A stretch of DNA of 64,000 nucleotides, taken from positions 62,001-126,000 of the forward strand of contig JALOLR010000007.1 of the NCBI GenBank assembly GCA_025455885.1, given 5' to 3'. The notes below the pieces were generated by a model. The model saw only the letters and a list, made by a program, of their open reading frames with translations. It was not told the origin of the DNA and did no database searches. This stretch comes from Acidimicrobiales bacterium. Its GTDB lineage: Bacteria; Actinomycetota; Acidimicrobiia; Acidimicrobiales; Acidimicrobilacustridaceae. Below are positions 16,799-24,536 of this stretch, in pieces. A program made the translations under genes and the position numbers. The stretch's first letter is position 1; every line of letters starts with the position of its first letter.

Positions 16799-17088
16799 GC
16801 ATCCTCATCGACCCTCCGCTGTGGACCTGGCGCGGTCGGCGCTGGGCCCACATGGTCAGCGACGTCAGCCACGACGAGCTGCACCGCTTCGCGCAGCGCC
16901 TCGGCCTCCCGGTGCGGGCCTTCCACGGCGACCACTACGACGTCCCCGAGGAGTTGCGCGCCGACGCGCTCGCCCTCGGGGCGGAGGCGGTCGACGGTCG
17001 CGAACTGGTTCGCCGCCTCAGGGCTGCGGGGTTGCGTCGGGCCCGGGTCGGCCCGCACGAGCCGATCCCCGACGACGGCGCCGATTGA
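16795..17088 (+). CDS. DUF4031 family protein
   Basis: Small protein of 97 aa, recognised by its typical opening SILIDPPLWTWRGRRWAHMVSD and the RAFHGDHYDVPEE and RELVRRLRAAGLR blocks of DUF4031. Function is unknown. The conserved His/Asp pattern (HDELHRF, GDHYDVP) suggests a catalytic or metal-binding role, but this is not established. GTG 16795 overlaps the gluQ stop by 4 bases, making it the last gene of the CHAD-ParA-gluQ operon. A hairpin follows directly. Confidence 0.8.
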   Translation: MSILIDPPLWTWRGRRWAHMVSDVSHDELHRFAQRLGLPVRAFHGDHYDVPEELRADALALGAEAVDGRELVRRLRAAGLRRARVGPHEPIPDDGAD

Positions 17089-17090
17089 CG

Positions 17091-17113
17091 GTCGTCGCCG
17101 GCCGGTCGACGAC
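17091..17113. terminator. Bidirectional hairpin between convergent genes
   Basis: GTCGTCG (17091-17097) pairs perfectly with CGACGAC (17107-17113) around a 9-base loop. The hairpin fills exactly the gap between the stop codons of the DUF4031 gene and the convergent DUF6457 gene. Confidence 0.5.
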
Positions 17114-17335
17114 TCAGCCCGGGGGGTCGGCGGCCAGCGCCCGGGCGGCGGCCAGGGCGTCGGCCGGGGCCGTGCCCGTCACCCCCGCGAGGTGGCAGGC
17201 CAGAGGAGCGGCGAGGCGCTCCGAGGCGTGCGCGGCCACGCTGGCCAACTCGAGAAGGGTCTCGATGGTGTCGTCATCGGGGGCCGGGACGCCGAGGCGC
17301 TCCGCGAAGGCCGTGATCCACTCCGTGCCGGTCAT
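17114..17335 (-). CDS. DUF6457-like small protein
   Basis: A 73-aa helical protein resembling the DUF6457 family (WITAFAERLGVPAPDDDTIETLLELASVAAH and SERLAAPLACHLAG are the recognisable parts). Family members often occur fused or next to MobA-like nucleotidyltransferases, but no such gene is nearby here. Function is unknown. Start ATG 17335 has TACGCT 6 bases upstream on the minus strand, so the message is probably leaderless. It diverges from arfB with overlapping -10 boxes. Confidence 0.7.
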   Translation of the reverse strand: MTGTEWITAFAERLGVPAPDDDTIETLLELASVAAHASERLAAPLACHLAGVTGTAPADALAAARALAADPPG

Positions 17336-17341
17336 CGGCCG

Positions 17342-17351
17342 AGCGTAGGCT
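17342..17351. promoter_or_regulatory. Overlapping divergent -10 boxes (DUF6457 / arfB)
   Basis: The 10-base segment AGCGTAGGCT holds TACGCT on the minus strand (17347-17342), 6 bases before ATG 17335, and TAGGCT on the plus strand (17346-17351), 6 bases before GTG 17358. The two hexamers share the central TA, so a single near-palindrome may fire in both directions. Confidence 0.5.
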
Positions 17352-17357
17352 CGACCC

Positions 17358-17777
17358 GTGGCGACCGATGACGACCTCGTCGTGTCGGCGGCGCTGCGGA
17401 TCCCGGCCCGAGAGCTCGAGTGGCGCTTCGGCCCGAGCGGCGGACCGGGCGGCCAGCACGCCAACCGGGCCCACACGAGGGCCGAGGTGCGCTTCGACGT
17501 GACCACCTCGCCGTCGTTGCGACCCACCGACCGTCGACGGCTGCTCGACCGCCTCGGTCCCGTCGTCACGGCCGCGGCCGACGACGAGCGATCACAGCTC
17601 CGCAACCGCCGACTCGCCGCCGAACGACTTCGGCGGACGCTGGCCGGTGCGCTGCGCACCACGCCGCCCCGGCGGGCCACCACCCCACGACGGGGTGCGG
17701 TCGAGGCCCGACTCGACGCCAAGCGCCGTCAGGCCGCCCGCAAGCGCGACCGCCGCCCCGTCCGCGGCGACGACTGA
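17358..17777 (+). CDS. arfB: Alternative ribosome-rescue factor ArfB-like peptidyl-tRNA hydrolase
   Basis: A 139-aa release-factor-like protein with the catalytic GGQ at residues 31-33 in the context GPSGGPGGQHANRAHT. It lacks the codon-recognition domain of RF1/RF2 and ends in a long basic tail (KRRQAARKRDRRP), which in ArfB/YaeJ threads into the empty mRNA channel of stalled ribosomes. Rescue of non-stop ribosomes is the expected role. GTG 17358 follows a -10-like TAGGCT by 6 bases, suggesting a leaderless transcript. Confidence 0.88.
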   Translation: MATDDDLVVSAALRIPARELEWRFGPSGGPGGQHANRAHTRAEVRFDVTTSPSLRPTDRRRLLDRLGPVVTAAADDERSQLRNRRLAAERLRRTLAGALRTTPPRRATTPRRGAVEARLDAKRRQAARKRDRRPVRGDD

Positions 17778-17780
17778 CGG

Positions 17781-17828
17781 CGACCGCCCCCGCCCCGCCC
17801 ACCGCGACCGCCCCCGCCCCGCCCACCG
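17781..17828. repeat. Two perfect 24-bp tandem copies
   Basis: Bases 17781-17804 and 17805-17828 are identical 24-mers starting CGACCGCCCCCGCC, immediately after the arfB stop. They contain no obvious gene or hairpin and are probably slippage in a C-rich tract. Confidence 0.7.
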
Positions 17829-17839
17829 CGGCCGCTCGC

Positions 17840-17845
17840 TAGCGT
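17840..17845 (+). promoter_or_regulatory. Putative -10 box of the LLM oxidoreductase gene
   Basis: TAGCGT, the commonest -10-like hexamer in this window, lies 51 bases before GTG 17897. That would give an ordinary leader containing the AGGAG ribosome-binding site. Confidence 0.35.
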
Positions 17846-17896
17846 CACGACCGGCGCGGCCGTCCGGCCCGCCGCCGCGAACCTCCAGGAGCCCTC

Positions 17897-18781
17897 GTGC
17901 GTCTCGGCATCTTCATCCAACCCGCCACCGTCGACGAGGTCGTCGCCCAGGTCCGGTCATCCGCCGACGCCGGCTTCACCTCGGTGGTCATGCCCCAGAT
18001 CTTCGGGATCGACACGATCACCGCCCTGACCGTGGCCGCCCACGAGGTCCCCGGCATCGAGCTCGGTACCGGTGTCGTGCCCACCTACCCCCGCCACCCG
18101 ATGATGCTGGCCGCCCAGGCGCTCACCCTCCAGCAGGTCTCGGACGGCCGCTTCACCCTCGGCATCGGCCTGTCCCACCAGCTCGTCATCGAGGGCATGC
18201 TGGGCATCCCCTGGGAGAAGCCGGTGCGCCACCTCCGCGAGTACCTGTCGATCCTCCTGCCGCTCCTCCGTGGTGAGGCGGCGTCGTTCGAGGGCGAGAC
18301 CCTCACCGCCAAGCTGGCCCTCGACATCCCCGACGCCGAGCCCGTCCCGGTGCTCGTCGCCGCCCTCGGCACGCAGATGCTCAACGTCACCGGCCGGATG
18401 GCCGACGGGACCGCCACCTGGATGACGGGACCCGCCACCATCGCCGAGCACACCGCCCCCACCATCCGCGCCGCCGCCGCCGAGGCCGGTCGACCCGAGC
18501 CCAGGATCGTGTGCGCACTGCCCGTGTGCGTCACCGACGACGAGGGTGCGGCTCGCAGCCAGGCCGCCGAGCAGTTCCAGATGTACGGGTTCCTGCCCTC
18601 CTACCGGGCGATGCTCGACCGCGAGGGTGCCGACGGCCCGGCCGACGTCGCCATCGTGGGCTCGGCCGCCGAGGTCCGCGCCGGCATCGAACGGATCATG
18701 GAGGCCGGGGCCACGGAGTTCGTGGCCGTCACCTTCGCCGAGCGCGCCGCCACCCTGGAGACCCTCGCCGAGCTGCTGTGA
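17897..18781 (+). CDS. LLM-class F420-dependent oxidoreductase
   Basis: Luciferase-like monooxygenase-fold TIM barrel of 294 aa. Recognisable parts are the opening RLGIFIQPA, the LGTGVVPTYPRHP strand, LTLQQVSDGRFTLGIGLSH and the late GSAAEVRAGIERIMEAGATEF helix-strand. This branch uses coenzyme F420 in actinobacteria, acting as dehydrogenase or reductase, so F420 as cofactor is inferred. The substrate is unknown. GTG 17897 follows AGGAG with a 7-base spacer. A tandem repeat with hairpins follows its stop. Confidence 0.87.
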   Translation: MRLGIFIQPATVDEVVAQVRSSADAGFTSVVMPQIFGIDTITALTVAAHEVPGIELGTGVVPTYPRHPMMLAAQALTLQQVSDGRFTLGIGLSHQLVIEGMLGIPWEKPVRHLREYLSILLPLLRGEAASFEGETLTAKLALDIPDAEPVPVLVAALGTQMLNVTGRMADGTATWMTGPATIAEHTAPTIRAAAAEAGRPEPRIVCALPVCVTDDEGAARSQAAEQFQMYGFLPSYRAMLDREGADGPADVAIVGSAAEVRAGIERIMEAGATEFVAVTFAERAATLETLAELL

Positions 18782-18785
18782 TGAT

Positions 18786-18948
18786 GGCGGCGCGGAGCGC
18801 CGCGGTGCGACGCCGGTCGCTGGCGCTTTCCCGGCGTCGCCTGGGTTCGTCCGTGGTGGGGTCTGGCGCTGATCCGGGCGGCGCGGAGCGCCGCGGTGCG
18901 ACGCCGGTCGCTGGCGCTTTCCCGGTGTCGCCCGGGTTCGTCCGTGGT
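18786..18948. repeat. Tandem 72-bp repeat (91-bp period) with internal hairpins
   Basis: Unit 1 (18786-18857) and unit 2 (18877-18948) differ at two bases and are separated by 19 bases. Each unit begins with GCGGCGC-GGA-GCGCCGC, a 7-bp hairpin, and then has a 10-bp inverted repeat: GCGACGCCGG with CCGGCGTCGC in unit 1, one arm changed to CCGGTGTCGC in unit 2, which still pairs through G-U. The repeat fills the gap between the convergent LLM and sulfatase genes and may also act as a terminator. Confidence 0.8.
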
Positions 18949-18959
18949 CAGCGCCTCGC

Positions 18960-20495
18960 TCAGACGGGGGACTCGACGCGGAGGTGCTGGTCGGAGTCCA
19001 CCAGGTGGTCGGCGAGGTCGGCCAGCAGGTCCGATCGCAGTGCGGCGAGGGCGGGGTCGTCCCACCGGTTGACCTGCTGGAGCGGATCGTGCACGAGGTC
19101 GAACAGCTCGCCCTCCGTGCCGTCGTGCACCGTGCCGGGCCGGTAGGCGGTGCACACCCACCCGTCGCGGGTGATCGTGCGCAGGTGCACCTCGGTGCCG
19201 TCGGGCTGGCGGCTGTCCCACTCGGTCAGCACCCGCTCGAAGCCTCTTCGTGCGGCGTCGGCGTCATCGACCGGGAGCGGACGCCCGTCCATCCACACGG
19301 GCACCTCGACGCCGGCGATGGCACAGAACGTGGGTGCCAGGTCGACGAGACCCACCGGGGCCGTCACCCGGGCCGGCGCGGGCCCGGCGCTCGGTGCGGG
19401 GCGCCACACCAGCGGCAGGCGCATCAGCGAGTCGACGTGGTACGGCCCCTTGAACAACAGCCCGAAGTCCCCCTGGAACTCCCCGTGATCGGTGGTGAAC
19501 ACCACGTCGAGGTCGTCGCCCCAGCCCCGTTCGGTGATCCGGCCCATCACCCGGCCGAGAGCCTCGTCGATGAGCTCGTTCTCCACGTGGGTCAACGCGT
19601 TCACCTCACGGACCTGATCGGCGGTGAGCGTGGCCGGCACCCAACGCGCCGGCGCCTCGTAGTTGCTCACCAGCTCGCCGTCGTACCAGAGGCGCCACTG
19701 CCGTCCGCGGTCGTCGAGGATCGCCTCCCGGGCGACCGCGTCGGCCACGTACCCGGCGGGGAGGTCGAGGTCACGCCAGTCGACGCGGGACCGCTCGGAG
19801 GCCGGCGGGTCCCACGGGTGGTGGGGGTCCGGGAAGCTCATCCAGCAGAACCAGTCGGCGTCGTCGTCGAGGGAGTCGAGCCAGGCGATCGTGCGGTCGG
19901 CCACCCAGTCGGTGTGATACCACCCCCGTTCGATCGGGTTGAGCTTCACCTGGGGGGCGCCGGTGTCGCCACCCGGATCACCGCTCACCTCGAGGTCCCG
20001 GTCCAGCACCTGGAAGAAGCCGCCGAGCGCCTCGGGGTGCTCGGCGCGCATCGAGGCGGCGTAGTGGTTGAAGCCCACCGCGCCGTGGGTGGCCAGCTCC
20101 ATGTGGTCGAACCCCCGGTTCGGGCCGGTGCTGGCCTCGGCGGCGAGGCGGTTCTCGGCGAAGCGGAGGAACGGGTCGAGCATCGGTTCGAAGTGGCTCT
20201 TGCCGATGAGCGCGGTGCGGTACCCCGCCGCCGACAGCACCCCGGCCACGTCGGGGGCGTCGGCCGGGAGGGGCACCCCGTTCATCCACACCCCGTGGTG
20301 CCCGACGTGCTGGCCCGTCACGATCGTCGCTCGCGACGGCATGCAGACCACGTTCGACGGGCTGGCCCGGTCGTAGGCGATGCCCTCGGCGGCCAGGGCG
20401 TCGACCACCGGGGTGCGCGCCACCGCCCCGCCGTTGGCCCCGATGGCGTCGTAGCGCATCTGGTCGGTGGTCACGAGGAGGATCTTGCGGCCCAT
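18960..20495 (-). CDS. Sulfatase (formylglycine-dependent)
   Basis: Arylsulfatase-superfamily hydrolase of 511 aa. Cys51 lies in the C-x-P-x-R motif (CMPSR), the site that a formylglycine-generating enzyme converts to the catalytic aldehyde. Metal ligands include Asp11/Gln12 (TTDQM) and the late FTTDHGE. No signal peptide is seen, so the enzyme looks cytoplasmic, which is unusual for scavenging sulfatases. The substrate (sulfate ester, or phosphonate in some relatives) is unknown. Its ATG overlaps the stop of the SRPBCC gene by one base (TGATG), so the two are coupled. Confidence 0.88.
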   Translation of the reverse strand: MGRKILLVTTDQMRYDAIGANGGAVARTPVVDALAAEGIAYDRASPSNVVCMPSRATIVTGQHVGHHGVWMNGVPLPADAPDVAGVLSAAGYRTALIGKSHFEPMLDPFLRFAENRLAAEASTGPNRGFDHMELATHGAVGFNHYAASMRAEHPEALGGFFQVLDRDLEVSGDPGGDTGAPQVKLNPIERGWYHTDWVADRTIAWLDSLDDDADWFCWMSFPDPHHPWDPPASERSRVDWRDLDLPAGYVADAVAREAILDDRGRQWRLWYDGELVSNYEAPARWVPATLTADQVREVNALTHVENELIDEALGRVMGRITERGWGDDLDVVFTTDHGEFQGDFGLLFKGPYHVDSLMRLPLVWRPAPSAGPAPARVTAPVGLVDLAPTFCAIAGVEVPVWMDGRPLPVDDADAARRGFERVLTEWDSRQPDGTEVHLRTITRDGWVCTAYRPGTVHDGTEGELFDLVHDPLQQVNRWDDPALAALRSDLLADLADHLVDSDQHLRVESPV

Positions 20496-20929
20496 CAGGG
20501 TCCTTCCTGCGTCGGGGCGGCACCCACCGGCGCGTCGTCGTTGATTCGTTCGGCGACCCGCCGGAGCTCCTCGAGGGCCGCCGCGGTGGCGCCGTCGATC
20601 ACGAAGCCCAGCGGATCGGGGGCGATCTCGGTCGAGTAGACGACGAGGCAGCCACCCGGGTCGTCGAGCACGTCCACCGTCCCGAGGTGGTGCTCGATCG
20701 GGAGGGGCCCCACGATCCGGTACTGGAACCGCCGCAGACGTCGGTCGACGTTGACGACCTCCTCCACCAGGGGCAGACCGGAGCGTAGACGGATCGTGCG
20801 GACGGACCCCTCGACGGTCACCTCGTCCATCCCGGGGAACCACTCGACGACGCGGGCCGGGTCGGACACGAGCGCCCACGCGACGGCGGGATCGCACGCC
20901 ATGCGCACCTGGCTCCGGAACGACGCCAT
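20495..20929 (-). CDS. SRPBCC (START-like) family protein
   Basis: A 144-aa helix-grip protein with the usual outline: N-terminal strand (FRSQVRMACDPAVAWALVSDPARVVEWFPGMD), central strands (TIRLRSGLPLVEEVV) and a long C-terminal helix (GATAAALEELRRVAERIN). Such proteins bind a hydrophobic ligand; the ligand is unknown. Start ATG 20929 has a strong GGGAGGGG ribosome-binding site. It is the first gene of a two-gene operon with the sulfatase, so it may bind or present the same molecule. Confidence 0.8.
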   Translation of the reverse strand: MASFRSQVRMACDPAVAWALVSDPARVVEWFPGMDEVTVEGSVRTIRLRSGLPLVEEVVNVDRRLRRFQYRIVGPLPIEHHLGTVDVLDDPGGCLVVYSTEIAPDPLGFVIDGATAAALEELRRVAERINDDAPVGAAPTQEGP

Positions 20930-21230
20930 GGTTGGTCCCCTCCCGTCGGCGCGGCGGCCGAGGCTACCCGCCGGGACCGCGGCGGCCGCCCCCGGCGCGA
21001 CGGGGCGGAAATGCCGACGCCCCCGGCCGGGGGAGGCGGGGGGCGTCGTCGGATCGAGCGATCGGGGGGAGATCTTCTCGACCAATGTGGCTGCTCGGGA
21101 GGGGGGATCCCGGTGCCAACGACCTGAAGGGTACGGGCACCCGACCCCCGTGGCGAGGCGATATCGACGGTCAGTCGTCACACGCCCCGACGTCGCCCGG
21201 CAGGGTCGGTTCGGCCTCCACCTCCGGGGG
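20930..21230. other. Intergenic region without a gene
   Basis: About 300 bases between the SRPBCC start and the alanine dehydrogenase stop, both on the minus strand. It should hold the promoter of the SRPBCC-sulfatase operon and the terminator of ald (hairpin at 21016-21047). No coding frame with a plausible start or ribosome-binding site and no RNA gene was recognised. Confidence 0.5.
21016..21047 (-). terminator. Hairpin downstream of ald
   Basis: GACGCCCCC (21016-21024) pairs with GGGGGCGTC (21039-21047). It lies 184 bases past the ald stop and upstream of the next operon on that strand. It is G/C only with no T-tract, so termination is inferred. Confidence 0.4.
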
Positions 21231-22367
21231 CTACCCCCGGTCGAGGACCGCGTGCACGTCCTCGACCGGCCGACCCAGGGCCCGGCCCACCGCGGGGTTG
21301 ACCACGGTGCCACCGGCCACGTTCACGCCGGCGGCGAGCCCCGCGTCCTCCCGCACGGCGGCGGCCGGACCCAGCCGCGCCAGCGCCACGAGGTACGGCA
21401 GGGTGGCGTTGGTGAGGGCGCGAGTAGAGGTGTGGGGCACGGCCCCCGGCATGTTGCCGACGGCGTAGTGGAGCACGCCGTGGTCCTCGAAGACCGGATC
21501 GGCGTGCGTGGTCTCCCGCGAGGTCTCGACGCAGCCGCCTTGGTCGATGGCGATGTCGATGATGACGCTCCCGGCCTTCATGCCGGCGACCATCTCCTCG
21601 GTCACCAGCGTGGGCGCCCTCCCGCCGGGGACGAGCACGGCGCCGATGACGAGGTCCGCCTCGGCGACGATCCGCTCCACCACCCCCCGGTTGGAGGTGA
21701 GGGTGGTGATTCGACCCATCTGGATGTGGTCGGCCTGGCGGAGCCGGTCGATGTCCCGGTCGAGCAACTGGACCTCGGCCTGGAGGCCGGCGGCCATCCA
21801 CGCCGCGTTCCAGCCCACGGTGCCGGCCCCGAGCACCGCGACCTGCGCGGGGCGCACGCCGGGCACACCGCCGAGCAGCACGCCCCGACCGCCGTTGTGG
21901 CGTTCCAACAGGTGGGCGCCGACCTGGATGCTCATCCGCCCGGCGACCTCGCTCATCGGTGCGAGCAAGGGCAGGGCCCCGTGACGGTCGGTCACGGTCT
22001 CGTAGCCGACCGCGGTCACGCCGCCGGCCACCAGGGCGTCGGCGACGGCCGGGTAGGCGGCGAGGTGCAGATAGGTGAACAGCACCAGCCCGGGCCGGAA
22101 GTGGCGGAACTCGGCGGCCAAGGGCTCCTTCACCTTGCACACCAGCTCCGCCCGGGACCACAGCTCGTCGGGATCGTCGATCACCGTGGCTCCCGCTCGC
22201 CGGTAGTGATCGTCGGGGATGGACGAATCCACCCCGGCGCCGGCCTCGACGAGCACCTCCACCCCGTGCTGGGAGAGCTCCCGGACGCCGTCGGGGGTGA
22301 GCGCGACGCGGTGCTCCTCGGCCTTGCGTTCGCGGGGTACGCCGACGACGAGGGGCAGGGAGGTCAT
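21231..22367 (-). CDS. ald: Alanine dehydrogenase
   Basis: NAD-dependent L-alanine dehydrogenase of 378 aa, interconverting alanine and pyruvate plus ammonia. The N-terminal substrate domain has the usual VGVPRERKAEEHRVALTPDGV and CKVKEPLAAEF blocks; the NAD-binding domain carries VLGAGTVGWNAA; then come IDIAIDQGGCVETS and the GNMPGAVPHTSTRALTNATLPY signature. All are canonical. The gene lies 72 bases downstream of a small winged-helix protein on the same strand, which may control it. Alanine dehydrogenase is often induced by alanine or oxygen limitation in actinobacteria; nothing in the sequence shows that here. Confidence 0.96.
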   Translation of the reverse strand: MTSLPLVVGVPRERKAEEHRVALTPDGVRELSQHGVEVLVEAGAGVDSSIPDDHYRRAGATVIDDPDELWSRAELVCKVKEPLAAEFRHFRPGLVLFTYLHLAAYPAVADALVAGGVTAVGYETVTDRHGALPLLAPMSEVAGRMSIQVGAHLLERHNGGRGVLLGGVPGVRPAQVAVLGAGTVGWNAAWMAAGLQAEVQLLDRDIDRLRQADHIQMGRITTLTSNRGVVERIVAEADLVIGAVLVPGGRAPTLVTEEMVAGMKAGSVIIDIAIDQGGCVETSRETTHADPVFEDHGVLHYAVGNMPGAVPHTSTRALTNATLPYLVALARLGPAAAVREDAGLAAGVNVAGGTVVNPAVGRALGRPVEDVHAVLDRG

Positions 22368-22439
22368 GGTCCGATGGTCGCCTGTCCCGTCGCGCGGCGC
22401 CAGCGCGTCGTCGTCACGACGGGACCGAGCTCCCAGGGC

Positions 22440-22748
22440 TCAGCCCGAGGCGTCGTCGGCCCGCAGCCCGATGAGCTCGATGAGCGAGCCCACCTGGTGG
22501 TCCCGCTCGATCGGATGGCGGAACGGCAGGTCCGCGTGGACCTCGTAGTGGTTGCGGCGGCCCACGCGGGTGCGCACGAGATACCCCCCGTCCACCAGAT
22601 CTGCCACGATCGACTGCGTCGAGCGCTCGGTGATCCCCACCCGCTCGGCGATGTCACGCAACCGGGACTCCGGGTCCTGGGCGATACAGATCAGGACGTG
22701 GGCATGGTTGGTGAGGAAGGTCCAGGAGGACGCAGCGGAGTCGCTCAC
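22440..22748 (-). CDS. Winged-helix (MarR/ArsR-like) transcriptional regulator
   Basis: A 102-aa single-domain DNA-binding protein. The helix-turn-helix is visible at about residues 29-52 (ESRLRDIAERVGITERSTQSIVADL), followed by a wing (GYLVRTRVGRRNHYEV). It has no separate effector domain. GTG 22748 follows GAGGGGG at a suitable distance. It lies directly upstream of ald and diverges from purK, so regulation of ald is a reasonable but unproven guess. Confidence 0.75.
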   Translation of the reverse strand: MSDSAASSWTFLTNHAHVLICIAQDPESRLRDIAERVGITERSTQSIVADLVDGGYLVRTRVGRRNHYEVHADLPFRHPIERDHQVGSLIELIGLRADDASG

Positions 22749-22832
22749 GAGACGCCCCCTCGGGAAGGGCCGACGCCGGTTGCGTCGGGAACGGACGGGA
22801 ACACGCCGGGAGCGTACAAGGGCGCGCGTCCC

Positions 22833-23954
22833 GTGGTGGTGCTCATCGGCGCCGGTCAGCTCGCCCGGATGACCGCCGCGCCCGCTGCTGCGCTCGACGT
22901 CGAACTGCGCGTCCTCGCCGCCTCATCGCAGGACTGTGCGGCGCGTGCGGTCCCCGGCGCCCTCGTCGGCGACTGGAACGACGACGCCGTGGTGGCCGCC
23001 ATCGCCGCCGACGCCGACGTGATCACCTTCGACCACGAGCTCGTCGATGCCCGCATCGTCGCCCGCTGGGAGGCCGCGGGCCATGTCGTGCGGCCCGGGT
23101 CCGCGACGCTCGCCATCGCCGCCGACAAAGCCGCCCAACGCCAGGCCATGGAGGCCGCTGGCGTCCCGGTGCCCCTCTACGGTCTGGCCACCACCGTGGC
23201 CGAGGTCGAGGAGCACGGCACCCGCTTCGGGTGGCCCCTCGTCGTGAAGGCCGCACGGGGCGGCTACGACGGCCGTGGGGTCTGGTGGCTCGAGCGCCCC
23301 GACGAGGCCGGCCCGGTCCTGGCCGGCCTCCCCGACGGCGTGCCGCTCGTCGTGGAGCCCGTGCTCGCCCTCGACGCCGAGCTGGCCGTGCAGGTCGCCC
23401 GCGCCGCCGACGGTCGCACCGTGGTCTCGCCGACGGTGCGCACCCACCAGGTGGACGGGATCTGCCACGAGGTGGTCGTCCCCTCGGGGGTCGCCCCCGA
23501 GCTCGACGAGGAGGCTCGTCGCCTCGCGCGGCGCGTGGCCGAGGCGGTCGACGCGGTCGGCATGCTGGCCGTCGAGTTCTTCGTCGTGGGCGATCGACTG
23601 CTCGTCAACGAGCTCGCCCCGCGCGCCCACAACTCGGGTCACTACGGCATCGAGGCGTGCACCACCTCCCAGTTCGAGAACCACCTCCGGGCGATCCTCG
23701 ACCTCCCCCTCGGAGATCCCGGCCTCCGGGTCCCGGCCGCGGCGATGGTGAACGTCCTCGGGGGTCCCGAGGCGCCCGATCCCGCTGCGGCGCTGCGGGC
23801 CGCCCTCACGAGCCCCGGGGCGAAGGTCCACCTCTACGGCAAGGAGCACCGTCCCGGACGCAAGCTGGGTCACGTCACCGTGTGCGCCGCTGATCCCGAG
23901 TCCGCCGTGACGGCGGCGCGGGCGGCGGCCCGGTCGCTCGTCACCGATCGTTGA
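22833..23954 (+). CDS. purK: N5-carboxyaminoimidazole ribonucleotide synthase
   Basis: ATP-grasp enzyme of purine synthesis that carboxylates AIR to N5-CAIR. The 373-aa protein begins VVVLIGAGQLARM, with the PurK-specific early nucleotide fold, and shows TFDHELVD, VVKAARGGYDGRGVWW in the ATP-grasp region, and the diagnostic NELAPRAHNSGHYGIEACTTSQFENHLRA. The first of three consecutive GTG codons (22833) is used; the long upstream frame is not coding. PurE, the next enzyme in the pathway, follows 64 bases later. Confidence 0.94.
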   Translation: MVVLIGAGQLARMTAAPAAALDVELRVLAASSQDCAARAVPGALVGDWNDDAVVAAIAADADVITFDHELVDARIVARWEAAGHVVRPGSATLAIAADKAAQRQAMEAAGVPVPLYGLATTVAEVEEHGTRFGWPLVVKAARGGYDGRGVWWLERPDEAGPVLAGLPDGVPLVVEPVLALDAELAVQVARAADGRTVVSPTVRTHQVDGICHEVVVPSGVAPELDEEARRLARRVAEAVDAVGMLAVEFFVVGDRLLVNELAPRAHNSGHYGIEACTTSQFENHLRAILDLPLGDPGLRVPAAAMVNVLGGPEAPDPAAALRAALTSPGAKVHLYGKEHRPGRKLGHVTVCAADPESAVTAARAAARSLVTDR

Positions 23955-24018
23955 GCCGGTCCGTGCCAGGCTGGTCGTCCGGGCAACGGGCCGACGGTGA
24001 GACGAGGAGCGCGGGTCG

Positions 24019-24531
24019 ATGAGCGTCGCGGTGGTGATGGGGAGCGACTCCGACCTGGCCGTGATGGAGGGGGCCGTGGAGGTGCTCGAGCGCTTCGGCA
24101 TCGAGCACCGGGTGCAGGTCGTCTCCGCCCACCGTGACAGTCGGGGCATGCTCGACTTCGCGGCCGGGGCGGCCGCCGCCGGCATCGAGGTCGTGATCGC
24201 CGGCGCGGGCGGCGCCGCCCACCTGCCCGGCATGATCGCCTCGGCCACCACGCTGCCGGTCATCGGCGTCCCGGTGTCGCTGAAGAACCTCGACGGGCTC
24301 GACTCGCTGCTGTCCATCGTCCAGATGCCCAAGGGCGTGCCGGTCGCCACGATGGCCGTCGACGGGGCCGCCAACGCGGGGCTGCTCGCCGTGCGCATCC
24401 TCGCCGTCGGCCGGCCCGAACTGCGGGCGGCGTTGGACGCGCAGCTCGAGGAGCTCCGCGCCGAGGTGGCGGCTCGCGACGCCCGGGCCCAACAGCGCCT
24501 CGCCGAGCGACGCTCGTCGCCGCCTGCCTGA
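24019..24531 (+). CDS. purE: N5-CAIR mutase
   Basis: Class I PurE, which moves the carboxylate of N5-CAIR to give CAIR. The 170-aa protein has GSDSD at residues 8-12, the catalytic histidine in SAHR (His38), [15 protein letters not shown] and the [20 protein letters not shown] block. One oddity: the usual SAHRTPD motif reads SAHRDSRG, changing two residues right after the catalytic His-Arg. A ribosome-binding site (GAGGAG) precedes ATG 24019. It forms an operon with purK and converges on the HNH lipoprotein gene with 5 bases between stops. Confidence 0.94.
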   Translation: MSVAVVMGSDSDLAVMEGAVEVLERFGIEHRVQVVSAHRDSRGMLDFAAGAAAAGIEVVIAGAGGAAHLPGMIASATTLPVIGVPVSLKNLDGLDSLLSIVQMPKGVPVATMAVDGAANAGLLAVRILAVGRPELRAALDAQLEELRAEVAARDARAQQRLAERRSSPPA

Positions 24532-24536
24532 CCGTC

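Noticed and set aside
20751-22832. Long N-terminal extension in frame with purK
   Set aside because: It is antisense to ald and the regulator gene, has no domain, and PurK begins normally at 22833.
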